Of a stretch of DNA of 64,000 bases, positions 26,334 through 38,778 are shown one piece after another. A program made the position numbers and the translations under genes. How positions within the stretch are numbered: the first letter of the stretch is position 1; the number at the start of each line of letters is the position of its first letter. This DNA is from Sycobia sp. Sy_11. Lineage: Eukaryota; Arthropoda; Insecta; Hymenoptera; Epichrysomallidae. The DNA is taken from positions 201,501 through 265,500 of the forward strand of contig JACCIC010000211.1 of NCBI GenBank assembly GCA_018907035.1. Reading direction: 5' to 3'. A model generated the notes under the pieces. That model was not told the DNA's origin. It searched no databases and saw nothing but the letters and a program-made list of their open reading frames with translations.

Positions 26334-28196
26334 GTGCTCACATGAGGAGAGATTGGGAAAAGGGCGGGAGGAATGGGGGAGACTTAAGGGCGAGCTGTGT
26401 TTGTACTTACTTTTCCTTCTCCTTCGCTTCCGGCAGTAAAAACTTGACTGCCACGAGCCTCTTGCCCAGGGTCGTAGTCGTCCCGTACTCCGGAATTCCC
26501 TCCGCCTCCGCGATGTAGACCTTAAAACGGATATATATATATATATATATATTTCTTTTTTTTCTTTTCGTTGCACCTTTTAGAGGACCGAGCTACTCTC
26601 TTTTGTTGCTGTTGTGATCATCGCTGTTGTTGTTGTTGTTGTTACTGTTATTGTTCTTTTTGTCGCTCAGAGAGTGTTTATGGAAAATGAAGCCAATCGC
26701 GAGAGCGGGAGCCAATAGTCCGATTTTACAGTTATTCGAAAGAAAGAGGACGGGGAATGCGGATATAGGAGTCGAAATCGATCTTTGCACAATATTTCAG
26801 CGAGATTGTTTTTTTTGTATGATTTTTTTTGTATTTATATAGAAATATGATGGTAAGCTGATGGTTGAGCATTGATTTTGTTTTGACAAAAGTATCTTTA
26901 TTTGCAGTTTGGATCGAAATTAATAGGGTTTGCATCTTTATAATTAGCTTCCATCTTGGAAACTGAAGATTGAAATGTCATTGATAAAGTAATATAATGA
27001 AAAGTGCTTAAATGTTTTCATTAAAATTGTCTATTTCTGTTCTATAATTAAGATAATTGAAAATTTATTAGATTATTGATTTTTTCGTAGATGTAAGTTC
27101 GACTTTCGTAATATGACTTGGACAGATAATAACATTGAAAGTTTGGCAGAGCCATTCCTTTATAGCTATCGCCGATAGCATATTTCAATAAAAGCTCGTT
27201 TTGTAAATTTGATCTTTATAATAATGTTAATATTAATTCTTAATGATTATCATAAAGTAAGCAAGTTTCTTTTTAAATTGCAAATAAATTGTTTTCCAAT
27301 TTCTTTTTGTTTTAAATGAAATGAAATGAATAACCGTTAAACAAAAGAAATATTGTACCTTCCGAAAGTATCAAGCTATGCAATTTACTTAAATATTCTG
27401 TCACGTTTAATTAGCAACACTACGTAATATAAATAAATAAACATATGTTTGTTTGCCTGTTGAAATCAAATATTGCGTAAAAGTTTTCGCATAAAACATT
27501 TTTGAGCAATGCAAACAATATTTACTTTATGTTTACTTACATAAAACACGAATTATTTCAAACCTTAATCGAGAGTTACCTATTAGTTTACATGATTAAT
27601 TCGTAGATCGGTACCTCGAATGCTCGCTATACGATGTAAATCTCCATATTTACACGTATCATTGACAGATCAGCGCCGCTCGTCTCCACAACGTCAAGCC
27701 CTTTAATTTGCATCCGTCCTGCCCGATACTTCATTCGCGTGGCAAAGCCTTGCATAAATCAATTTTAAAACGCCAGCAAAACAACAACGGCAACGGCGAC
27801 GAACAACGGCAACGTCGAAAAAAAGCAAAAAGGGGCATAATCGCGCGGACCAAGCCGACGGTGAGATGTGGCAAAAATTAAAAGAACACGAGCTACGTAA
27901 TGCGGACGTCGGGGAGCGAAGGGCGATTGCGGTGGCGGGAGAAAAATCCGCAGCTGGAACACTCACCGATCCGAAGGCTCCCTCGGCCAGCTTCGAGAGC
28001 ATGCGCAGCCGGTGCCGGGGGAAGAGGGGCACGCTCGTCTGCTCCAGGCGCTTCTTCAGCGCGGAGAGCACCTCCTGTTGCGTCGGCGACTGAAACAAGC
28101 AACCCGTGCGTGTATATGTATATGTTCCATATATGTAAATTTATAAAGATGCGTTAGTCACTCTCGTGCGCTCGTAACCTAGTCCCGCTTTTTTTG

Positions 28197-28229
<33 letters not shown>

Positions 28230-29538
28230 TATTCTCTTCCTTTTTTCTCTTTTTACTCCTTCGTTCCCCTACGGAGGATATCAATGCTATATGGTAATGT
28301 GCGTGCTAAGTGACTAATGGAACGGGATCGGTTTTCATGCATAAGACTGGGAGAATGCGTAAATACGTAGATGTGAGGTGAATAATGTGAATTGAATGTG
28401 AGGAGAGTGGCATGTCTTTAGTTAGTGTTAGGGACGGGGATTGATGAGGGGAAATTGGACAAGGGTGAAAGTTATTTTTATATATAAATGAACAATGCAT
28501 ATCTCATTAGGTGAACTTGTCAAAGGGCTGGCATATGAAACGTGTATTGCATTTTCAGAAACTAGGAATCGCCGAAGTTGCCCATAATCTATGAATCGTA
28601 AGAAATTAACTTGTTCAGCCTAAGGTAACCTTTTTCGAAAGTATTTCGTTCAAAATCATTTACCGTCTCTAAATCATCTAAAGTCATCTCATCTCGAATC
28701 TTGTTGTATACTCCAAATTGCCAATAAATCCTTCCCATTCCATAAATCAAATTTTTCTAATGCAATAACCGTTATAAAAAATACTGTTAATTATTTGACC
28801 TAATTATATCATATTTTGTCAATATTTAATTAAATACAAGATACATTTTTCTACAATTCATTAATCAACAACTAATATTTTTTCATATATTTATTCATTC
28901 ATGGCATATATCGTATCTCTGTTATTTATATCGAGAATCACACAAGCACACACAAAATATACTTTGATATAATTATTTTCAGTAGTTGTGCTTCAGTTTA
29001 AAAGATATATTTCCCACTTATCATTGAGTCGCGCTACGTTGCCCAGAAATTTAAGATTTTCCTTTAAGAAATTTCAACTATGCATTTTTTTATCGGCAGT
29101 TGGGAAATAAAATTTCAAGTTTAGCTATATATCGCTAATTGAACAACGTAGCGATCACGATCGATTGGCAATTTTCTTATATTTTTTCTCTCAGTGACCA
29201 ATCGGAATACGCCATAGACCTCTAAAAGGAGGTTCTAAGTAGCTTTTATAAATAGTGTCAAATTTACAATTATATAGCGATAAATGCGGAGATGGTTCTC
29301 AACGTGAGCCTTATTTAAATCAGCATAAAAACAAAATTGAAGTGGAACTATGGCACCTTTGTGCTTATGATTAAGAATATTCTTTCTTTGTCTCGTTCCC
29401 ACATTCATTAATTTACATGTAGATATTATTTGTTTGGATTCTCATATTTTTGACTAATGATAATATTAATTCGATTATCAGTTCCTACACTAAAGACGTC
29501 ACATAATAGTTGTTATGAAATTGAGAACTATATAAACG

Positions 29539-29586
<48 letters not shown>

Positions 29587-30040
29587 CCGAAATACTTTTT
29601 TGTGAATAGCACATATCTCTTTCATTGACGCCCAAGATAGAAGATCATTTTAAAATTAAAAAATATTCGTTATTTCCATCTTTAATTCCCATGTCCTTAT
29701 CCACATCGAAACTTTTAAAAGAAATTGAAAAAAAAAATTAACATTTTTCCTCGAAAATCTTTAAAGCTGATGGATCAACCGACGTCTGATTTGTCCTACA
29801 GCTGAACAATTCAAAAACATACGCATCCTTCCGAAAACACTGAAAGCATAAAATAAAAAATGAAACTGAAATATCAACTTAAAAGCGAATAGAGAACGGA
29901 TCGACGCACCGGGGAGGACCGGCCGATTCATTCCGAGCATCAGCCCGGCAAAAATTACCCGGCCACCGTGTACGTCAGTCACCGGGGCGCTACCGTACCC
30001 GCCGGCGACGAAGAGAGGCGCTTGGGAGGCAGAGCGGGAG

Positions 30041-30098
<58 letters not shown>

Positions 30099-33000
30099 TC
30101 CGAAGTGCACCGGCCGCGGGCCAAAACGCGCCCCGGGCCCGCTGGCCGGCGCGACGGGGCGCGGCGCACGCCAATCAAAGTCCCTGCCGCAGCCGCAGCA
30201 AATCCCTTCCCGCGACGCGGAGCACGCCCTGGCTGCGGGATCACGACGATCTTTGAGGCGTGGCGAGGGGAAGGGGCTCCGTTACACCAGCGACTCGGTC
30301 CTTTGCCCGTGAGACGTGCGAGTATATATGGTTATAGCATATGTATGTAATATACACGAGCGAGGCTGTCAGCGTCCGACTGCCCAGTGGCATGCACATT
30401 GTACAAAAGATACGTGTGCGTGTAGAAATGCGAGCATATCGGAGAACGCTTGAAGGATCTGTCCCAAATACGAGGACGTCGGTATTAGCTTTCGAACGAA
30501 AATTCACACCTCTATTGTGGAATGGGCTGAGGAATGAAGCGCGGAACGACCACCTGGCCATGGAATCGTTTGCCAAGGAGATACTCCTAACAACGCAGTC
30601 GGTCGAATTTATCGAAAAAACTGCTTGAAACAGAAGATTTTGGATTGAATCGGCAGTAGAAATTGGGAGATAATCTATACCGAGATTTATTTTAGCACTT
30701 ATATAATCGGAAAATAAATTTGTTTATTTTATATATATATATGATAAGTCAATATTATGCACTGATTTACAACATGGCAATAATGTTCACAGAGTATAAA
30801 TTTTTTTCCTAGAAACCGATGTATAGGTTTATAAGTGGCCCATTTTTATTCCTCATCTACTGCAATAATCAGTAGTTCAGAATTTCATGTGAACTGGAGG
30901 TCCACCAAAAGACGCTAGAATACAATGATCTAAAACTAATGAAAGATTTTGGAACATAATCAATGCAATCACACAATAAAGTGAAAGTAGGCTAGATGCG
31001 GCGGACTATTGTATATGTAAGTAAAAACTTAACAGAGCAACTTTGTTTTTCTTTTATTGCTAGTTGTTTGAACACGCTTGTGTTCCAGGATGATTTTCTT
31101 TCTCGAATTTCAGTTTCTGGTGATGATTTTTCCATGTGAAGAATTAATTGCCCATATGGACGTTTGCGTTTGCCCGCAGGGACTGAACAAAATTAACAAA
31201 ATCTATAATATCGGAATTATTTAATCTCGATAAATACGATAGGAATGTTGAATAAAGCATAAGAATGCAACACCGTAAGTACAACGGTATCGGTCGCGTT
31301 TCAGTAGAAAACACCGCGCTTTGTCGGCCATACAAGCACGACGCTTAATCCCTCATAGTTTTATAAGTTAACGCGTTCACTGCACGAATTACCATTGATA
31401 AGGAACTCCCGTAAGCTCAGTGACTCGCATAATCAGTACACCTTCATTCATCGTGCCTCCGCGAATACTTTCTCACAATGCAAAGTAGCGGTTTATCATA
31501 CGGAGCATTCGTCATAAGCTGGATGAAATTGCGCATAGGATTAAAGCGGTCTATCCATATTAAATAAAATGGAGTCTTCGCATTTATTTCTCATTATGTA
31601 CGTGTAAATGATGTGAGATGAAAAATTTCGGATTCCAAATCTGTAAAATTGTCGATAGCACATTTCTAAACGTCATGTGGGTTCCAATAAAACGCAAGGC
31701 TTATATTTTATTCGAGTTAAAATGAAATAAAATAATTTTAAACAAAAATCCAATCTTTTCATAAAAATATCTATGATGAGAAAGATAGATTGGGTATTTT
31801 GAAAAAATCAGTAACTATTGAACAGTAATTATTAATTATTAAACATGTAATTATCGTTGTATGTATATTGTACGTATACTGCAGGAAAAAGCGAGGTCAT
31901 CAGCGAAGTAAATTCATAAATAGAAAAATTCAGCTGTCAGTAAAAACAGATACATATTTTGATAAATACTTTTATATGAAAGTAACCTTATTTTACTCAA
32001 ATAGTAAATAACATAGAATAGATTGGATTTTTAAATCTCTTTGAATTCGAGCTACTCCTCTGCAAAGTCAAATATCGTGTTTAATGTTTCATATCGAATA
32101 ATGTAATATCGAAACTTCGCCGTATGCTCAATGGGAAGTCTGCTTTGAAAATTGAAAAATCTCCTACCTTCCATGCGGACATAAAGAAATATTGAAACTT
32201 CGCGAAATATTACTGGTATTTTTCGATAAGAATGTTTTATTACGCTTCAAAAATCATCACCTACTCGCGTGACTTAGCGAATAAAACGCGTACTTTTTCG
32301 GGCGAACGAACCCAGAATTTACGGCAGCGTCGCAATTTTTACAAAATATATTTCTCTTCGCATAAGAGCAATAAACTTCGTATACGGGACGAGAAATCAG
32401 ATATTTTTACCATTGTTTCTCCATGCCACTTTTATAGGAGTCCCGTGAAAACTTAACATAATGAAATGACCAATCGTAAGTTTGGAAAATAAAATCGACA
32501 GTAAAGTCGTATACCCGAATCTTTATATGGAGTATGGGAAAAAGCCGTTTGCAAATCTGCAATGGAGATAGACGTAAAAAGAAGAAAGTGGGAAAGAGGA
32601 GCGCAGAACGAAACGTCTTTCAAAATTTAGAGTAACTTGTAAATGCGCGAGGCAGTCGAGAGAACGGTATGGAAGATCAATTGGTTTCAATTATTAATTG
32701 TCAGTTTTTCAAATATACTACAAAGCGATAACGCAAGAATAAGAGAATAAGTTTAGTAGAAAAATTTGATGAATGGAGTATTAGAAATTTTCAGACAACA
32801 CCCGTAAAGCATATTTAATGCTTATGGTCTAATTATTCTTATGAAATTTAACTGATTTGTCACTATAGAAATAGATATATATTTATAATTTAGGTGTAAG
32901 TATATTATATATTACTACTGAATCTCTTACAATGCCTTGTATTGGACGTTTACTAGACTAAATCACAAATTTGAAAACAATAATTACAGAATCATCATAC

Positions 33001-33981
33001 ACCAAGCTGTATTAGAATGATGTTTATGTATATATTATCGTATTATATTGAAGAGCATGCTCAATTAAATATGTATATTTAATATTAATTTATGCTACGG
33101 AATTTTCAACTACATATATACTATATGTCTATCTGTAGAAATTTTTATGTAATGATAGATTGTATGTAATATACATTATATTTATTTTATGAACTAGTGA
33201 CAATTATACCGAATTGTATAAACTAGAGTACAAGAAGTAGAAATTCATGCATATATGGTATATGCACTAGCTTCGTCAGACTCTGAAATTTATTCAATTA
33301 TTATACTCATACACTGAATATATAATCGCAATTGTCGAAATCTGTCGCGATATTCAATTAAATATAAAATTATCCGATAAAAAATTAAATAATTGACAAA
33401 TGTCCGTCGTAGGCCCTGGAAATTTTCGCGCGATCCCCGGCCCGTGCCGGCCGACAAAACCTCTTTCGAGCCTCGCGGCCGTATCGAGAGCCGCATTAAG
33501 AGCGCGATGAACACTTCGTGATAATCCGACCCACCCCCTCGCGACCGGGTAATCGTTCGGTAATGCGCGTAAAGCTCTTCGGCGCATTCTTCGGCCGCTG
33601 AGCTTGAGCCGCAACAATGCCGCCCCGGGGCAACTTCTGCAGTCGAACAATGGAGGGCGGGGGCGGTCGAGCGAGCGAGAAGCGGCGGCCGGGGATAGGG
33701 ACGTGGGTGTCGGTGATAGGGCACGAAGCACGGGAATGCGAGGAACCGAGTGTCGGCCATCTCTACGGCGCGACATTATTTACGAGGCGGGCAGGGCGGG
33801 GTGGGCGACTGCACAGGCGGTATTCTTAGAAAGGAGCGAGGAAAGTTTCCGCGAGGGGCCGGGGTGAAATCGAATTCGATGTCTGCCTTTTCCTGGATCA
33901 GCGGCGAGCGCGCGTTATTCGAGAGCAGGAGTCCGCGATTATTAAAGGGTATTATTCGGGAATCAGCCATTGCTGTAAATA

Positions 33982-34047
<66 letters not shown>

Positions 34048-37000
34048 AGAGAGACTAGCAAGATAATCGATATGATCGATGGAGTAAAAAGTGTAATTAC
34101 CGAATCGATCTATAACCGTATCGATAATTTTTGGGCAATACCGATTCGTATTCGCAAGTAAGCTATGAGATTTTGAATAAGTTTTCTTAATTTGTTAATG
34201 CATTATTGTTTTTCCCATCCCTGTCCCATCTGCATTTGCATGAACAGTGTCGGCCAACGATACCATCGAACCCAATATCGATAATACACAGGTGCTTTTA
34301 TTAATTGGCAATTTGCTATTAATGCAGTATCTCGTATGTCAACTGATTTATCGAGCAGTTGGCCAACCTCTATGTTTTCACAATTCTCGACAAGTAAAAT
34401 ATCGAATAACAGATAGCTCGATGGCAAATTTTTTCTTTCGTTTCCATATGCCAGCGTTTCGATTATAAAAGTTTGTATTCAATACAAAGACTTGAATTCG
34501 ATATGTCGAAGTGTATCAGATATTGTTAAAAGCTAAATAATTAAGATGAATATTATACCGTGTAACAAAGTAATTGTGTATGTAAACATATGAGAAATCT
34601 TATGACAGTAAAGTTTTTATTTACATTTATTTTTGATATGACTCTGTTTGTTCGGGCTAAAGCTGCGGCTCAAAAGGTAAATTATCAACTTCGACTACAT
34701 TATGATTAAATGCACTATTGTATTTTATTTATATTCATATTTGCTTTTTGATATACTAATTAATAAAAGAGAGAGCAAGTTGATCGGTAATAGCTAGCTT
34801 ATCAATTAAGTTTTGTTTCTTTATACCAACGTTTGGGTTTTCGTAGAAGATCCTTATCAAGCCTAAAATATAAACAATGGTAATTTTACAAATGATGCAT
34901 TTTTTTCACATCGATGTTTTATTTTTATGTAAGATATACGTACTTGTAAAAACGAACTCGTTATAATAACTTTATTCAATACTTGAAAATTATATTCTGA
35001 ATAAATGAAAAGAACTTACATAGATTACTTAGTCATTCATAGATTCAGTTACATTAAAGGTCTACAAATAGAAAATTCACTTTGAATATAATGAAGAAAA
35101 TTATTGTTATGAGTAGGTTTTTGCAATTACGTATATCTGTATATAAAAAAAATTCGTTGTTAAAAAAATTTGTCATTTGAAAAATTGTCATTATTTATAT
35201 TTTAGCTATGATGAGGACAGTCTACGAAAGCCATATTTATTTTACCCTTAGACTATAAGTGATGCTCGTTATACAAATTTTGTATCGTTCGCAAGAACTA
35301 CCTTGAATTGTGGAAAAGTTTTTGCATTTGAATATACAAATTAAAATTGCCTAATCTAACGATTTCTTCGCTAATTCGCATACGTACAACGATCATTTAA
35401 TTGTAAATTCATTATATAATTATATCACTTCGTATTACGTGACTGATAACCGCACGTGGATTGCTGTTCGAGCGGCTTATCGAGGCATTACCTTCAATTA
35501 CGTCAGACGACTTTTTCCACTTGTGGCATCTAAGACGCGGAGCTTAGCGAGTGCGATATCGTTATATCAGCTAGGACTTATCGGTCATTTTTATAAATAA
35601 AATATATCATCAGTTTATTAGGTCTTGATATGTCGTTAAATAGCTAAACCGTGGCTTCTTAATAGAGTTTTCCATTTTGAGAAAATTCACAGCATTAAGA
35701 AGGATCTCATCGGGTAAATCGATCAAAAAAAAAAAAAAAATCAAGGAACAAAAAAATCACGACAAGAGAGGTCAGTATTTTCGCATATTCCTTATAATTG
35801 TATCCAGCATTCCATTATTTCGTTCGACGCAATAAATATCAAGCCAGCTCAAACCTTTCCAAATAAAAATTCAATGTCGCATACCTTTTTATCGTCGGGC
35901 CTGCTGCTGCGCGACGACGCCTTGGAGAAGACGCTCTCGTGGTCGCTGCCCGCGCTGCTGATAAGGGCTCCTCCTCCTCCTCCTCCTGCTCCTCCTGCTC
36001 CACCCGGTCCACCGTTGCCGAGGTGGACTGCGCCACCGCCGCGGGATTCCGAGCAGCCGTTATTGAGGAGGGGCTGCTGGGTGCCGAGCTCCGGGATCGC
36101 GTAGTCGTACGAGGCGTCGATCGCGCCGTTCGCGTAGACGGCTGGGAACACAGAGAGAGAGAAAGAGATGACGCGATTTTTACCTGCGAGCCGACTGTCT
36201 CTATGAGATATTCGAGCGCCATGAGTATATAGAATATAGCCAGGGGCCGAGGAGAATTTTGAGGCTGTTGATGCAATTTCAAGGTCGGGCCAATGCGACT
36301 GTAAGAGTGATTAAGGACTTTTCCTATCGTTTATTTCTATTTCATGCTATTTAGGGAATCGGAAAACCAGTACAATATCGACACAGGATAAGACTCGTTA
36401 TTTTTCCGTTATAAACAAGATTCGGTGGTTCTCCAGATGCTTGATGACTGAATCTGGGGCTCGGATTTGACAAATTTACACATCCGCAACCTTCGCCCAA
36501 AATAGTTACGATAGAGGATTTCGGCGAGGAAGGGATGCCATATAAGGAAGTCTTTTTTTTTTATCAATGTCATGTCAAAATTTTTCGCTAAAATATGTTT
36601 TCTATACTTCACCTACACGGTAAATCGATATATGCATTAGAGTCGATACATACGATACGAGGCACGTTTACAGGAAAATTTTCAATTTCTAATCGTGAAC
36701 GTCTCGACGCTAAATTTTTTACTTGGACTGTGCGAAAATAAAATTTTATTATTGAGGAACAAGTAACAAATCCGCAGTATTCATTAGTAAAGTAAACATT
36801 AAGAATCAAATTATTGGAAATTTTGTGAAATCTCGATGAAAAACATATTTTTTCATTGTATATAATTATACAATAATAGATTTATGACAATTAGGGTAGA
36901 ATTGATATTTGAATCGAAAATTGACCTCTCTGTCCTATTTAGGCTAAAAGATATAATATCGTAAACAGGTGAAAAAGTAACAGCGACTTCCCGCTGAACT

Positions 37001-38625
37001 CGAATCAATTCGAAACTTGCATTCATCTCTGTATATTCGACGTATCCCTTTTTTTTTGTAAAGACACCGCCCCGTTTCTCCAAACCACCTCGCAGTTGAT
37101 TCGTCGTTATTTAGTCCTCGATCGAGCGATTCGCCATTTTGCGCGAGATGACGAATGGTACCTCGCGGCGTCGTGGCTACAATGTACGCCCCCCCCCCCT
37201 TAGCCCGGCAGCAACCGAACTTGGAAATAACTATTACTTGGTGTGGGCGGGAGAGGGGCCACGGAGAGGGGGGGATTGTTAAACTTCGGCTATTATGAAC
37301 AACTGACACCTGGGCATTATTACCGTCGATCCTTGCTGGCGAAGTTTGAATATTATTGGTATAAGAGGACGGAAAGTAGCATTTAGCATTGCCTTGGCTT
37401 ACTTGATTTTGATACCTTGTGACCCAGTTATCCCTCCGTACATGTAATGATAATAACTTGCATTGATGTATCTCGCAGTAAGGCCGAAAACTGATTTTGC
37501 ATAAAATTAACAATAATGCGATAATAGACGATAAAAGCGTTTATTATGTTTGTTTAAGTAACTGGTATTCTACGGGATATGTAAGTGAATTATGTAATAT
37601 TAATAAAGTTATAGAATGTTTACAGCATTTGAATTAAAGTTAACATTGGAGAAATCTATAAATATATAATATATTGATTATAGTATATGTATATTTAAGT
37701 ATGTTTTAATAATGTATTATAATCAATTTATACATTTCGATATTATGTTTCTATTTATAGCTTTGTATAGGAATAGTCCATAAGTCACGTGGACCATTGG
37801 AGGGTTGGGGGGGAAGGGTGATCTAATAACAAACTACTTATGAACTTCATGAATGGTTCGAGTATCAAAAGAAAACCACGTAGCTCTTAGAATTATTATA
37901 CATCGCTCAAAAACTATGCAAATCAATTTTCATTTTAAATAGTCGGTCAAATGCAGTAGTTATTGACAATGTTCGGATAGTAAGAGTAACAAACAGTTTG
38001 ATACTCACGGCATGTTTTCTACCGCAAAATATATTCATCAGAAGCAGTAATTACAATCGAAATAGTCGATTGTAAAACTGGTTACGTTTTCAAATAAGGT
38101 ATTACGACAGCATAAGTATGTACAAATTTATGGCAGAAAATATTATATACTAGTACTATATACCAGTATCATAAATTTATCCAAACTCTACGTTAAAAAT
38201 CTTCAAAATGGAAAAATCGCAGATGACGCGAATGAAATTCTGAATCATCCTAAGAACGGTAAACATGGATTATCTAGACATGTAGATATAAAGCTTGAAG
38301 AAAAACGAATGACAAAAAGTTTTGCCCCATAGTCGCATTTAGAGTATTTCACTTTGTGGATGAGAATTTATTTTTATACAAAAAGTCGGCATTACATTTG
38401 GGAAATATAAAAGATTAAAAGGTATACTAGAGTAAATTATTCGTTCATATAAAAAGCATATTTCTTCGATGAATTACTGAAATAGAACGTGTCGTGTGGA
38501 GGAGGGGAGTTGCGAAAAAAGCTTTCGCAAAGGCTTCATGAATATAGCTGAAATGAACTGTGTGGTTTCTCTTAGCGATTGTCTACCTATAGATTCTATA
38601 TACATGTATGCATATATACACACAC

Positions 38626-38670
<45 letters not shown>

Positions 38671-38735
38671 CCAGGAAGTTAATTAATATCCTCCAATCGA
38701 TTCCCAATTCCATTCCATTTCACCCGCTGGCTGTC

Positions 38736-38778
<43 letters not shown>

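Larger units (their letters stand above)
17953..26410 (-). other. Ddr intron, 8.5 kb, very dense in microsatellites
   Basis: Lies between the VAVK-lysine exon and the helix-C exon. Between 18755 and 20187 simple repeats dominate. More GA tracts lie at 23311-23376 and 23765-23799. CpG-richer blocks are near 21440-21600, 23040-23270 and 25960-26200. No second gene was recognised. Confidence 0.85.
28090..35884 (-). other. Ddr intron, 7.8 kb
   Basis: Between the Gly-rich juxtamembrane exon and the glycine-loop exon. It contains (CT)n at 28197-28230, (AT)n at 29542-29585 and 30042-30095, (GA)n at 33983-34045, and CpG-rich islands at about 29890-30330 and 33410-33960. No exon-like frame with coherent splice sites was found. 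Confidence 0.85.

Noticed and set aside
29761..30174. 137-codon minus-strand open frame
   Set aside because: It is interrupted by a translated AT microsatellite and joins unrelated GC-rich and AT-rich segments, with no domain.
33290..33776. Overlapping 156- and 140-codon minus-strand frames
   Set aside because: Two different frames of the same CpG-rich island are both open, the composition is Arg/Pro/Ser, and no family is recognisable.
36944..37513. 189-codon minus-strand open frame, the second longest in the window
   Set aside because: It crosses a C-run-containing island and AT-rich intron DNA. The translated product has no recognisable domain and the composition changes abruptly across the island edges.
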